Part shown: one piece after another, positions 8,957 through 18,203 of the stretch
Layout of the letters: each line of letters opens with the position of its first letter
How positions within the stretch are numbered: the first letter of the stretch is position 1
DNA from: Pseudomonas sp. HS6
GTDB lineage: Bacteria; Pseudomonadota; Gammaproteobacteria; Pseudomonadales; Pseudomonadaceae
Direction of reading: 5' to 3'
Assembly: GCF_023375815.1 (NCBI RefSeq)
Contig: NZ_CP067412.1
Location: 4,588,001 to 4,652,000, forward strand
Length of the DNA stretch: 64,000 nucleotides
Position numbers and translations under genes: made by a program
Notes under the pieces: generated by a model
What the model was told of the DNA's origin: nothing
The model's database searches: none
Seen by the model: only the letters and a program-made list of their open reading frames with translations

Positions 8957-10177
8957 TTAAGCCGCATCGCGCTTGGCTTCGTTGCGGTAAGCCTCTACCG
9001 CCGCGATCAAGGCCTGAAGAATGTCCGCGCTTTCGCCAATCACCGACAGGTCGGCACGCTTGATCATGTCGCAGCCCGGATCGAGGTTGATCGCCACCAC
9101 CTTGTCGCAGGCACCAATGCCTTGCAGGTGCTGGATCGCCCCGGAAATCCCCACGGCCACGTAAACCCTCGCCGTGACCCAGGTGCCGGACGCGCCGACC
9201 TGACGGTCACGGGCCATGAAGCCATCGTCCACCGCCACCCGCGAAGCGCCTTCGGTGGCGCCGAGGGCGGCGGCGGTCCTGTGGAAAAGCTCCCAGTCCT
9301 TGACCCCATTGCCGCCGGAGAAAATGAACTCGGCTTCGGCCATCGGAATCGCCGACGGATCCACCGCTACGGCGCCCAGATCCTCGATCCTCGACAGGCT
9401 GCGCGCGACAGGTGTGGATAACTCCACCGGCAGTGCTTCGTGACGGGTTTCGCTGACCGGTTCGGCACATTCGGCCGAGGCCAGAATCAGGCGCGCGACC
9501 GGGCGGGCGAGATCCTGCAACCCGGCACCGGCGCGGCCGATGCACTCCTGATCTTTGACCTGCCACACCCGTGTCGCCGGGCGCTCGCCCAGTGCAGCGG
9601 CAAAGCGCCGACCGAGTTCGCCGCCACCGCTGCGGCTGTCCGGCAGCAGCCAGTGACGCGGGTTGAACTGGTTATCCACAGCCCGCAGGCCCTGGATCCG
9701 TTGTTCCGGTGCATAACCACTGAATTCTTCGCCTTCCAGCACCAGCAAGCGGTCAACGCCTGCCGTGGCGAAAGCGTTTTCCTTATGCTCGCCGAACACC
9801 ACCGCCAGCACGGCGCCGTCGCTGCCGGCCAGTTGATGGGCCAGGCCGAGCAAATCGCGGTCGTGGCTGCTCAAGCGGCCGCCGACCATGTCCGGGACCA
9901 CGCTGATGTAGAACGCCGGAGCCGGCACCTGATGCAACGGCAATTGCACTTCGACCGCTGCCGAACGTTTGACCGCCCCGCCCTGCTGGGCGCCGCTGCG
10001 GTCGATGCGCTTGATGCCGTTCGGCCCGATGAAGCCGATGCCGTGCAGGTTCTTGCGGATGATCCCGTTCGGGCCCATCCAGCTGTGTTGCGCCGGTTGC
10101 ATGGCCGCATGCAGCGGGTGCAGGCGGTTGCGTGCGATCCATTCGGCGCGTGGGTCGCGGCGGATAATGTCGCTCAT
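8957..10177 (-). CDS. etfA: Electron transfer flavoprotein alpha subunit (dimethylglycine cluster)
   Basis: A 406-residue ETF alpha subunit. The C-terminal FAD domain is clear: FSGGNGVKDWELFHRTAAAL, then RQVGASGTWVTARVYVAVGI and SGAIQHLQGI, closing with the NLDPGCDMIKRADLSVIG stretch. The N-terminal 75 residues form a basic extension not seen in housekeeping EtfA. Its ATG overlaps the dgcB stop by one base (TGATG), which indicates translational coupling. It corresponds to PA5400. Confidence 0.88.
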   Translation of the reverse strand: MSDIIRRDPRAEWIARNRLHPLHAAMQPAQHSWMGPNGIIRKNLHGIGFIGPNGIKRIDRSGAQQGGAVKRSAAVEVQLPLHQVPAPAFYISVVPDMVGGRLSSHDRDLLGLAHQLAGSDGAVLAVVFGEHKENAFATAGVDRLLVLEGEEFSGYAPEQRIQGLRAVDNQFNPRHWLLPDSRSGGGELGRRFAAALGERPATRVWQVKDQECIGRAGAGLQDLARPVARLILASAECAEPVSETRHEALPVELSTPVARSLSRIEDLGAVAVDPSAIPMAEAEFIFSGGNGVKDWELFHRTAAALGATEGASRVAVDDGFMARDRQVGASGTWVTARVYVAVGISGAIQHLQGIGACDKVVAINLDPGCDMIKRADLSVIGESADILQALIAAVEAYRNEAKRDAA

Positions 10178-12126
10178 CAGTGGGCCTCCGCTGGTTCACG
10201 TTTGGCCGGGGTGGCAGGCTTGTTCGGCGCGGCGTCTTCGAGCAGCGCGTCGGCCACCAGTTCGGCGATGTCCTTGATCAGCGGACGCGGTTCGACCACG
10301 CCTTCGAGCATCGCCGTGCATTGTGGACAACCCACCGCCACCAGTTCGGCGCCGGTCTCGCGGATGTCTTCCATGCGCATGTCGGGGATCCGTTGCTTGC
10401 CCGGAATGTCGGTGATCGGTGCCCCGCCACCACCGCCGCAGCAGCGCGAGCGGAAGCCGGAACGTTGCATCTCTTTCACTTCGATACCGAGGGCGCGCAG
10501 CACTTCGCGCGGCGCCTCGTACTCGCCGTTGTAGCGGCCGAGGTAGCACGGATCGTGATAGGTCACGCTGTTGCCTTTGTGCTGACCGAGGTTCAGCGCG
10601 CCGGCCTGGATGATTTCCGCCAGGTAGGTGCTGTGGTGCTGCACGAGATAATTGCCGTCGAACGCGCCGTACTCGTTTTTCAGCACGTGGAAACTGTGCG
10701 GATCGCAGGTGACGATACGGTTGAAGCTGTATTTGGCCAGGGTCTGGATGTTGCGTTTGGCGAGCAACTGGAACGTCGCTTCGTCGCCAAGACGTCGGGC
10801 CACGTCGCCGCTATCACGCTCCTCCAACCCGAGCACCGCGAAGTCGACTTTGGCCGCTTTCAGCACCTTGACGAAGGCGCGCAAGGTGCGCTGATTGCGC
10901 ATGTCGAAGGCGCCGTCGCCGACCCAGAACAGCACGTCGGTGGACTTCTTCTCGCTGAGCAGATTGAGGTTCAGGTCCGCCGCCCAGTTCATCCGCCCGC
11001 CCGGGGCGAAACCGCCGGGGTTGTCGGTGGCGATCAGGTTTTCCAGGACTTCGGCGCCCTTGTTCGGGGTCGCGCCTTTTTCCAGGGTCAGGTGACGGCG
11101 CATGTCGACGATGGCATCGACGTGCTCGATCATCATCGGGCACTCCTCGACGCAGGCGCGGCAGGTGGTGCACGACCACAGGGTTTCGGCATCGACCAGA
11201 CCGTTGACGATCGGTTGATGCGGATTGCCGCTGTGTTCGCCCACCGGTTTGCCGGGATAAGGGCTGCCGGCGAATTTGGCATCGGTGCCGCCGGCGAGGC
11301 CGATGACCATGTCCTGAATCAGCTTTTTCGGGTTCAGCGGCTGGCCGGCGGCGAACGCCGGGCACGCGGCTTCGCACTTGCCGCACTGCACGCAGGCGTC
11401 GAAGCCGAGCAACTGGTTCCAGGTGAAATCCTTGGGTTTCTCCACGCCCAGCGGCGCGGTCGGATCATTCAGGTCCAGCGGTTTCAAACCGGTGGAACGG
11501 CCGCCACCAAAACGTTCGGCGCGACGGTGCCAGGCCAGGTGCAATGCACCGGCGAAGGCATGCTTCATCGGGCCGCCCCAGGTCATGCCGAAGAACAGTT
11601 CCGACACGCCCCACAACACACCGATGCCGAGAATCGCTGCCAGCACCCAGCCGCCGAAGTTCTCCGGCAGGATCCCGGCAACCGGCAAGGTCACCAGAAA
11701 GAACGACGCCGAGAACGCCAGCAGGCTTTTCGGCAGGCGCATCCACGGGCCTTTCGACAGCCGCGACGGCGGGTTGAGCCGACGCCGATAAACGAAGATC
11801 GCCCCGACGAACATCACCGCCGTCATCAGCAGCAAGGCGTAACCGAGGATGCGGTTATGCAAACCGAATCCGTGTACCAGAATCGCCAGTACGATCGACG
11901 CCACCGCGCCGCCCGCCGTGGCGACGTGGGTGTTAGCGATGTATTTGTCCCGCGCCACTACGTGGTGCAGATCGACCATGTAACGCTTGGGCATGGCGAA
12001 CAGGCCGCCGATCAGGTCGACCTTCGAGGCCCGGCCCCGACGCCACATGGCCACCCGCCGCAACGCACCCAGCACCGCGAGGGCCAGGGCTGCGAACAAC
12101 AGGATTGGAAGAAGGGTGTTCAACAT
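10177..12126 (-). CDS. dgcB: Dimethylglycine demethylase Fe-S subunit DgcB
   Basis: About 649 residues. Five or six hydrophobic spans occupy the first 210 residues, then two ferredoxin-like 4Fe-4S motifs, CVQCGKCEAACP and CTTCRACVEECP, and a C-terminal cysteine-rich pair of the CCG type (DPCYLGRYNGEYE and SRCCGGGGG). This is the layout of membrane heterodisulfide-reductase-like electron carriers. In P. aeruginosa dgcB (PA5399) is needed with dgcA to demethylate dimethylglycine to sarcosine. The ATG at 12126 is chosen because GGGAG sits eight bases upstream; an ATG five codons earlier lacks this. Confidence 0.92.
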   Translation of the reverse strand: MLNTLLPILLFAALALAVLGALRRVAMWRRGRASKVDLIGGLFAMPKRYMVDLHHVVARDKYIANTHVATAGGAVASIVLAILVHGFGLHNRILGYALLLMTAVMFVGAIFVYRRRLNPPSRLSKGPWMRLPKSLLAFSASFFLVTLPVAGILPENFGGWVLAAILGIGVLWGVSELFFGMTWGGPMKHAFAGALHLAWHRRAERFGGGRSTGLKPLDLNDPTAPLGVEKPKDFTWNQLLGFDACVQCGKCEAACPAFAAGQPLNPKKLIQDMVIGLAGGTDAKFAGSPYPGKPVGEHSGNPHQPIVNGLVDAETLWSCTTCRACVEECPMMIEHVDAIVDMRRHLTLEKGATPNKGAEVLENLIATDNPGGFAPGGRMNWAADLNLNLLSEKKSTDVLFWVGDGAFDMRNQRTLRAFVKVLKAAKVDFAVLGLEERDSGDVARRLGDEATFQLLAKRNIQTLAKYSFNRIVTCDPHSFHVLKNEYGAFDGNYLVQHHSTYLAEIIQAGALNLGQHKGNSVTYHDPCYLGRYNGEYEAPREVLRALGIEVKEMQRSGFRSRCCGGGGGAPITDIPGKQRIPDMRMEDIRETGAELVAVGCPQCTAMLEGVVEPRPLIKDIAELVADALLEDAAPNKPATPAKREPAEAH

Positions 12127-12181
12127 AGGTGTTGCTCCCAAAGACCTCGGGTCTTGCAGGTCGAGATGCCTTACTCGGTCA

Positions 12182-12287
12182 CTGTGGGGGCGGCGGTGCG
12201 ACGATTCGCCTTGCCCGCGAATGCATTCTGTCAGTCACATATTCATCGACTGACCCACCGCTATCGCGGGCAAGCCCGCTCCCACAG
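12182..12287. repeat. REP pair between dgcA and dgcB
   Basis: The left copy is the long form with the extra GCGGTGCGACGATTCG segment; the right copy is the short form, GCGGGCAAGCCCGCTCCCAC. It lies inside the operon, in the 177-base gap between dgcA and dgcB. Confidence 0.85.
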
Positions 12288-12303
12288 GATCTTGTGCAAG
12301 CTT

Positions 12304-14364
12304 TTAGAAATCCTTGCAGAGCCGCAGGGCGTCATAGATCGCAGCATGGGTATTACGCTGCGCCACGCAGTCGCCGATGCGGAACAGCAGGTAACCGTCG
12401 CCATTGCTGCTCAACGAAGGTTGCGGCTGGATCGCGAACAGCGCCTCGACATCGATCTGGCCCTTGTTGCGCGAGCCGTCCTTGAGCGCGTAGTAGATTT
12501 CTTCATCCGGGCGCACGCCGTTCTCGACGACCACCTGATCCACCACCCGCTCCTCTTTGGCGCCGGTGTACTCGTTCTCCAGCACCGCGACCAGCTTGTC
12601 GCCTTCGCGGTAGACCTTCTCCAGCATCATGTCGCCGGTCATGATCACTTCTTTCGGGTACATGCTGCGGTAGTAGGTCGGGAACGACGTACCGCCGATG
12701 GCCACACCCGGTTTGATGTCGTCGGTGACGATTTCGACCTGGCTGCCCTTGTCGGCCAGGAAGTCGGCCACCGACATCCCGGTGAACTCGCAAATGGTGT
12801 CGTAGACCAGCACGTTCTTGCCCGGCGCGACCTTGCCGTCGAGCACGTCCCAGCTGCTGACGACCAACCCTTCGGCGGCGCCCCAGTGTTCGTTCTGCTC
12901 CAGATACGGATGACCGCCAACGGCCAGCACCACGATGTCCGGACGCAGGTCCATGATGGTGTCGGCGTCCGCCGCCACGCCCAGGCGCAGATCGACTTTC
13001 AGGCGCGCCAGTTCCAGCTGGAACCAGCGAGTGATACCGGCGATCTGGTCACGCTGCGGCGCTTTCGAAGCCGTGGTGATCTGGCCGCCGATGAATTCTT
13101 TCTTCTCGAACAGGGTTACGTCATGGCCACGTTCCGCCGCCACACGGGCAGCTTCCATCCCCGCCGGGCCGGCACCGACGATCACTACCTTGCGTTTCGG
13201 CCCGGTGGATTTCTCGATGATGTGCGGCACGCCCATGTATTCACGGGAAGTCGCGGCGTTCTGGATGCACAGCACGTCCAGACCTTGATACTGACGGTCG
13301 ATGCAGTAGTTGGCGCCGACGCACTGTTTGATCTGGTCGATCTGACCCATCTTGATCTTGGCGATCAGGTGCGGGTCGGCGATGTGGGCGCGGGTCATGC
13401 CGACCATGTCGACGTAGCCGCCCTCGAGAATCCGCGTGGCCTGGTTCGGGTCCTTGATGTTCTGCGCGTGCAGCACCGGAACCTTGACCACTTCCTTGAT
13501 CCCGGCCGCCAAGTGCAGGAACGGCTCCGGCGGGTAACTCATGTTCGGGATCACGTTGGCCAGGGTGTTGTGGGTGTCGCAGCCCGAACCGACGACGCCG
13601 ATGAAATCGAGCATGCCGGTGTCGTCGTAATACTTGGCGATCTGCTTCATGTCTTCGTGGGACAGACCGTCCGGGTGGAACTCGTCACCGCAGATACGCA
13701 TGCCGACACAGAAGTCGTCACCGACCTCGGCGCGCACGGCTTTCAGCACTTCCAGACCGAACTTCATCCGGCCTTCAAAGGTGCCGCCCCATTCGTCAGT
13801 ACGCTTGTTGACCCGTGGGCTCCAGAACTGATCGATCATGTGCTGGTGCACCGCCGACAGTTCGACGCCGTCCAGACCACCGGCCTTGGCGCGGCGCGCG
13901 GCTTGCGCGTAGTTGCCGATCACCCGCCAGATCTCTTCCGGTTCGATGGTCTTGCAGGTGGCGCGGTGCACCGGTTCACGGATGCCCGACGGCGACATCA
14001 GGGTCGGCCAGTGAAAACCGTCCCAACGGGAGCGACGGCCCATGTGGGTAATCTGGATCATGATCTTGGCGCCATGCTTGTGCATGGCGTCGGCGAGGTT
14101 CTGGAAGTGCGGGATGATCCGGTCGGTAGACAGGTTCACCGAACTCCACCATTGCTGCGGGCTGTCGATCGCCACCACGGACGAACCGCCACAGATCGCC
14201 AGGCCGATGCCGCCCTTGGCTTTCTCTTCGTAATACTTGACGTACCGTTCGGTGGTCATGCCGCCGTCGGTCGCGTAGACCTCGGCGTGCGCGGTGCTGA
14301 GCACGCGGTTGCGGATGGTCAGTTTGCCGATCTGGATCGGCTGGAACATTGCTTCGAAAGCCAT
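12304..14364 (-). CDS. dgcA: Dimethylglycine demethylase flavoprotein DgcA
   Basis: A 686-residue member of the old-yellow-enzyme/trimethylamine-dehydrogenase family. Residues 1-340 form the FMN barrel (IQITHMGRRSRWDG near 105, AVHQHMIDQFWSPRVNKRTD near 171). Residues 392-400 (KVVIVGAGP) begin the ADP-binding domain. Between them lies the iron-sulfur region, with Cys 348, Cys 354 and Cys 366; the position of the usual second cysteine is Ala 351. With DgcB and the ETF it removes one methyl of dimethylglycine. It corresponds to PA5398, and is followed downstream by dgcB. The upstream neighbour ends 15 bases before its start. Confidence 0.93.
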   Translation of the reverse strand: MAFEAMFQPIQIGKLTIRNRVLSTAHAEVYATDGGMTTERYVKYYEEKAKGGIGLAICGGSSVVAIDSPQQWWSSVNLSTDRIIPHFQNLADAMHKHGAKIMIQITHMGRRSRWDGFHWPTLMSPSGIREPVHRATCKTIEPEEIWRVIGNYAQAARRAKAGGLDGVELSAVHQHMIDQFWSPRVNKRTDEWGGTFEGRMKFGLEVLKAVRAEVGDDFCVGMRICGDEFHPDGLSHEDMKQIAKYYDDTGMLDFIGVVGSGCDTHNTLANVIPNMSYPPEPFLHLAAGIKEVVKVPVLHAQNIKDPNQATRILEGGYVDMVGMTRAHIADPHLIAKIKMGQIDQIKQCVGANYCIDRQYQGLDVLCIQNAATSREYMGVPHIIEKSTGPKRKVVIVGAGPAGMEAARVAAERGHDVTLFEKKEFIGGQITTASKAPQRDQIAGITRWFQLELARLKVDLRLGVAADADTIMDLRPDIVVLAVGGHPYLEQNEHWGAAEGLVVSSWDVLDGKVAPGKNVLVYDTICEFTGMSVADFLADKGSQVEIVTDDIKPGVAIGGTSFPTYYRSMYPKEVIMTGDMMLEKVYREGDKLVAVLENEYTGAKEERVVDQVVVENGVRPDEEIYYALKDGSRNKGQIDVEALFAIQPQPSLSSNGDGYLLFRIGDCVAQRNTHAAIYDALRLCKDF

Positions 14365-14379
14365 GGCGGGTTCCTCGAC

Positions 14380-14910
14380 TTACAACGGCTTGACGGTGAA
14401 CAGGCCGTCGTCGTGGCCTTCTTCGGAGCCACCGTAGACTTGTTCGGCCACGGTGCGGATCTTGCTGCCGCGTGCTTGCAGAATCTGATCCATGGCACCG
14501 GCAAACCAGCCAGTGAACATGTAGTCGACCTTGCGCCCGACCTTGCCGTAGACGTAGACGAACGCCGAGTGTTCGAGCTTGACGCTGGCGGTGCCTTTGT
14601 CGAGGTCGATGTCCTGGATCTTGAACAGGCCCCAGCCGCGCTGCGACAGGCGCTTCATGTAGTGCTCGAACACCGCGACGCCTTCCAGACCATGGCACTC
14701 GGCTTCTTTTTCACACCAGTGCCAGGCGGATTTGTAGCCGGCTTTGTAGAGGATCTCGGCATAGGCGTCGGCGCCCAGCACTTCCTCGATGCCCATGTGG
14801 TTGTTGACGAAGAAGTGGCGCGGCACGTACAGCATCGGCAGGGCGTCGGAGGTCCAGACACCGGTCTCGCTGTCGACTTCGATTGGCAATTGCGGGGCGA
14901 TCTTGGCCAT
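14380..14910 (-). CDS. DUF5943 protein of the dgc operon
   Basis: A 176-residue protein matching PA5397 by place and size. It has a 4-vinyl-reductase-like look (HFFVNNHMGIEEVLGADAYA; KSAWHWCEKEAECHGLEGV), a ligand-binding fold also seen in carbon-compound degradation clusters. No catalytic residues can be named. It sits between the dipeptidase and dgcA in one transcription unit, so it probably assists dimethylglycine catabolism, in a way not shown by sequence. Confidence 0.75.
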   Translation of the reverse strand: MAKIAPQLPIEVDSETGVWTSDALPMLYVPRHFFVNNHMGIEEVLGADAYAEILYKAGYKSAWHWCEKEAECHGLEGVAVFEHYMKRLSQRGWGLFKIQDIDLDKGTASVKLEHSAFVYVYGKVGRKVDYMFTGWFAGAMDQILQARGSKIRTVAEQVYGGSEEGHDDGLFTVKPL

Positions 14911-14987
14911 GGAAACTTAACTCCAGAAAAATTTGGGTGTTGCCCCCGGCGCGGACGGCCGGGGGAAAGTATTCGGGAAGCGGCGGC

Positions 14988-15965
14988 TTATTCGCCCCAG
15001 ACGTCTTTCAAGACGTTGACCCAGTTTTCGCCCATGATCTTGCGCACGACTCGCTCGGAGTGGCCGCGCTTGAGCAGGGTTTCGGTCAGGTTCGGGAACT
15101 CGCCGACGGTGCGGATGCCCAGCGGGTTGATGATCTTGCCGAAGTTGGTCAGACGGCGGGCGTAGCCCTTGTCGTGGGTCAGATATTCGAAGAAGTCCTG
15201 ACCGTGACCCTGGGTGAAGTCGGTGCCGATGCCGATGGCGTCTTCGCCGACGATGTTCATGGTGTATTCGATGGCTTCGGCGTAGTCGTCGATGGTCGAA
15301 TCGATACCTTTGGCGAGGAACGGCGCGAACATGGTCACGCCGACGAAACCGCCGTGGTCAGCGATGAACTTCAGTTCTTCATCGGACTTGTTGCGCGGGT
15401 GCTCTTTCAGCCCCGACGGCAAGCAGTGGGAATAGCAGACCGGTTTTTTCGATTCGAGGATGACTTCCTCGGAAGTCTTGGAACCGACGTGGGACAGGTC
15501 GCACATGACGCCGACACGGTTCATCTCGGCGACGATTTCGCGACCGAAGCCCGACAGGCCGCCGTCACGCTCGTAGCAACCGGTGCCCACCAGGTTCTGG
15601 GTGTTGTAGCACATCTGCACGATGCCGACGCCGAGCTGCTTGAACACCTCGACGTAGCCGATCTGGTCTTCAAACGCATGGGCGTTCTGGAAGCCGAAGA
15701 GGATGCCGGTCTTGCCCTGCTCCTTGGCCTTGCGGATGTCGGCGGTGGTGCGGACGGGGATCACCAGGTCGCTGTTTTCGCGAATCAGTTTTTGGCTGGC
15801 GGCGATGTTGTTGACCGTAGCCTGAAAGCCCTCCCACACCGACACGGTGCAGTTGGCCGCCGTCAGACCGCCCTTGCGCATGTCTTCGAACAGCTCGCGG
15901 TTCCATTTGGCAATGATCAGACCGTCGATAACGATGCTGTCGGCGTGTAATTCGGCTGGGCTCAT
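14988..15965 (-). CDS. Membrane dipeptidase-like zinc peptidase, first gene of the dgc operon
   Basis: A 325-residue renal-dipeptidase (M19) family protein. Visible motifs include DGLIIAKWN at the N-terminus, DLSHVGSKTSEEVI, CYSHCLPSGLKEHPRNKSDE and GIGTDFTQGHG. The canonical first metal pair HxD is replaced by DGLIIAKW, as in related proteins of glycine-betaine clusters, so it may not be a true dipeptidase. The start at 15965 has AAGGGGA six bases upstream; the frame extends further upstream without a ribosome site. It is the equivalent of PA5396. Its promoter should be GbdR-dependent, judged from P. aeruginosa. Confidence 0.85.
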   Translation of the reverse strand: MSPAELHADSIVIDGLIIAKWNRELFEDMRKGGLTAANCTVSVWEGFQATVNNIAASQKLIRENSDLVIPVRTTADIRKAKEQGKTGILFGFQNAHAFEDQIGYVEVFKQLGVGIVQMCYNTQNLVGTGCYERDGGLSGFGREIVAEMNRVGVMCDLSHVGSKTSEEVILESKKPVCYSHCLPSGLKEHPRNKSDEELKFIADHGGFVGVTMFAPFLAKGIDSTIDDYAEAIEYTMNIVGEDAIGIGTDFTQGHGQDFFEYLTHDKGYARRLTNFGKIINPLGIRTVGEFPNLTETLLKRGHSERVVRKIMGENWVNVLKDVWGE

Positions 15966-16199
15966 CAGGCGTCCCCTTATTGGCGATTCATGCGCCGAAT
16001 CGTCTGCCGGCGCTTTGGGGCCAGCATATGCCTCGGTGCGCGACCAGCCGGGTGCAAAAACGACAGGGGAATTGCCGAAAGCGTCAATCCGCGACAAAGG
16101 GTCGCCAACCGGTCCGACCAGCCACCTGTTCAAGCCCGCAAGCTTGAGCCAGAATCTGCCGCATCTCGGAAACACCACTGGATTAGAGCGGCGACATCA

Positions 16200-16601
16200 A
16201 TGAAATCGATCTTCCTGGCCCTGGCCCTGATTGCGACCGGCGTACACGCCGCCGAAGAGTCCGACAACAACCCGTGCGACGCGGTGGAAAACGACGTCCA
16301 GACCCTGGAATGCTCGACCTACAGCCGTACCACCGCCGAAGACCTGCTCCAGGACAACTTCAAAAGCCTGAACGAGCGCATGCAGTCGACCTACGGCAAG
16401 AACCCGGCGCAACTGGCCGACATCACCGCCAAACTCAAGACCGCCCAGCAACAATGGCTGAAAACCCGCGACGCCGACTGCGCCGTCGAAGCCTTCCCGG
16501 CGACGGACGGCAGCAAGGCGTTCAAGATTGCGCAGAATGATTGCGTGGCGCGGATGAGCGATGAGCGGTCGGAGTTTTTGGAGTCGATTGGGCAGGAGTG
16601 A
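16200..16601 (+). CDS. Secreted LprI-like (DUF1311) protein
   Basis: 133 residues with a clear signal peptide (MKSIFLALALIATGVHA, cleavage before AEES). The mature part has the DUF1311/LprI pattern: four cysteines (CDAVE, LECSTYS, DADCAVEAF, NDCVARMS) and helical LNERMQSTYG and AQQQWLKTRD segments. Family members are periplasmic and some inhibit lysozyme. The start at 16200 is chosen because it begins the signal peptide. It is divergent from the dgc operon. Confidence 0.8.
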   Translation: MKSIFLALALIATGVHAAEESDNNPCDAVENDVQTLECSTYSRTTAEDLLQDNFKSLNERMQSTYGKNPAQLADITAKLKTAQQQWLKTRDADCAVEAFPATDGSKAFKIAQNDCVARMSDERSEFLESIGQE

Positions 16602-16648
16602 GGGCTTGAGCTGTAAGCTGCACCTCTTCAGCCAATCAAGGGATTCAC

Positions 16649-17065
16649 ATGAATATCTGCGGTATCGAAATCAAAGGCAGTGAAGCGATCATCGCCGTGG
16701 CGTCCCTCGACGGTTCGGTGCTGAGCCATATCGCTCTGAGCACCAAGAAAATCGCCCTGGACGATGACGACGAGGCGGCCAACGTCAAAGTATTTGCTGC
16801 GCAGGTGGCGTCGTTCGTGCGCGAGAACTCGATCGATCGCATCGCGATCAAAAAGCGCAGCAAGAAGGGTGAGTTTGCCGGTGGGCCGACCACGTTCAAG
16901 ATCGAGGGCGTTTTTCAGTTGCTGGACGCTTGCGAGGTGACGCTGCTGTCGCCGCAGACCATCAATGCCCAGGCCAAGAAGCACAATTTCGAGCTGCCGG
17001 GGACGCTGAACAAGTATCAGCATGAGGCGTACAAAGCGGCCTGCTCGGCTTTGATGAAGAAGTAA
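16649..17065 (+). CDS. DUF3010 family protein
   Basis: A 138-residue small cytosolic protein matching the DUF3010 family: MNICGIEIKGSEAIIAVASL at the N-terminus, IDRIAIKKRSKKGEFAGGP in the middle and YQHEAYKAACSAL at the end. The fold resembles an RNase H/RuvC-like domain, with an acidic residue at Glu 7 and further conserved acids, but activity is not established. It converges on cdhR, one base apart from its stop. Confidence 0.8.
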   Translation: MNICGIEIKGSEAIIAVASLDGSVLSHIALSTKKIALDDDDEAANVKVFAAQVASFVRENSIDRIAIKKRSKKGEFAGGPTTFKIEGVFQLLDACEVTLLSPQTINAQAKKHNFELPGTLNKYQHEAYKAACSALMKK

Positions 17066-17066
17066 C

Positions 17067-18011
17067 TCAGGCCTGAGCAGTACGCCGATCCTCGCGCGGA
17101 CACCGGGCAAACTTCGCCCGGTAACTGCGGGTGAAATACGACGGTGATTCAAACCCGCAGGCAATGCTGACTTCCAGCACGCTCATGTCAGTCTGGCGCA
17201 ACAGCTGCCGGGCCTTTTCCAGTCTTAAGCGCAGATAGAAATTGCTCGGCGTGTCGTTCAGGTGCAGGCGGAACAAGCGCTCCAGTTGCCGCCGCGTCAC
17301 CTTGATCGATTCCGCCAGTTCCAGGGTCGTCAGCGGCGGTTCGCTGTGTTGTTCCATTTCGCCAATCACATGCACCAGCTTCTTGTTGCTGATGCCGTAG
17401 CGCGTGGCGACTTCCATGCGCTGGTGGTCCTTGCGCGGACGAATCCTTCCCAATACAAACTGCTCGCTGACCTGGATCGCCAGTTGCGGGCCGTGGGCCT
17501 GGGCGATCAGGTCGAGCATCAGGTCGATGGACGCGGTGCCGCCAGCGGAGGTGATGCGCCGACGGTCGATCTCGAACAGTTCCTGGGTGACGCTGAGCTG
17601 TGGATAAGATTCCTTGAAGGCGTCGATGGCCTCCCAGTGCAGGGTAAGGCGATGGCCATCAAGTAGACCCGCCTCGGCGAGGACGAAACTGCCAGTGTCG
17701 ATGGCGCCGAGGGTCACGCCTTCGTTGTCCAGCCGGCGCAGCCAGTGCTCCAGCGCAGGGGTGGCGAATTTCAGTGGTTCGAAACCGGCGACCACCAGCA
17801 ACGTCGCCCCTTTCTTCAGCGGCTCCAGCGCCGCGTCGGCGTTGACCGACATCCCGTTGCTCGCCAGCACCGCCCCGCCATCGGCGCTCAACACGTGCCA
17901 GCGGTACAGCTCGCCGCGAAAGCGGTTGGCCACCCGCAGCGGTTCGATCGCAGAGATGAAACCGATGGCGGAAAAACCCGGCATCAACAGAAAGTAGAAA
18001 TCCTGGGACAT
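17067..18011 (-). CDS. cdhR: Carnitine catabolism regulator CdhR
   Basis: A 314-residue GlxA-type AraC regulator. Residues 1-185 form a DJ-1/PfpI-like ligand domain (FYFLLMPGFSAIGFISAIEP at the start), residues 215-310 a two-helix-turn-helix AraC domain (RRQLERLFRLHLNDTPSNFY; ACGFESPSYFTRSYRAKF). In P. aeruginosa the protein at this position (PA5389) activates caiX-cdhCBA in response to carnitine. Here it is divergent from caiX with a 192-base gap that holds a matching direct repeat at 18081-18115. The ATG at 18011 gives the family N-terminus, three codons below the longest start. Confidence 0.9.
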   Translation of the reverse strand: MSQDFYFLLMPGFSAIGFISAIEPLRVANRFRGELYRWHVLSADGGAVLASNGMSVNADAALEPLKKGATLLVVAGFEPLKFATPALEHWLRRLDNEGVTLGAIDTGSFVLAEAGLLDGHRLTLHWEAIDAFKESYPQLSVTQELFEIDRRRITSAGGTASIDLMLDLIAQAHGPQLAIQVSEQFVLGRIRPRKDHQRMEVATRYGISNKKLVHVIGEMEQHSEPPLTTLELAESIKVTRRQLERLFRLHLNDTPSNFYLRLRLEKARQLLRQTDMSVLEVSIACGFESPSYFTRSYRAKFARCPREDRRTAQA

Positions 18012-18080
18012 GGCGCGCACTCGGTCAGCGGGTAGCGTGCAACGTTGATACGCCAGTTGTCGGCGGCATTCAAGAGCACA

Positions 18081-18115
18081 GGTCGCTGCAGTGCAAGAGC
18101 TGGTCGCCGCAGTGC
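18081..18115. promoter_or_regulatory. Candidate CdhR operator (21-bp-spaced direct repeat)
   Basis: GGTCGCTGCAGTGC at 18081-18094 and GGTCGCCGCAGTGC at 18102-18115 are 13/14 identical and start 21 bases apart, two helical turns, as AraC-family dimers bind. It lies between the divergent cdhR and caiX, about 90 bases from the caiX start. Confidence 0.65.
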
Positions 18116-18203
18116 GTTTTCAGCGGTGCGCAGCTGCGTAACTTGGCATCACCGGCGCATCAGACACCGGAACCCACAATAACGACCTGCCGAGGAACCC
18201 GAC

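Noticed and set aside
10180..15165. A very long open frame on the plus strand, antisense to the dgc operon
   Set aside because: It mirrors the third-codon GC bias of the real minus-strand genes, crosses gene borders and REPs, and has no recognisable domain.
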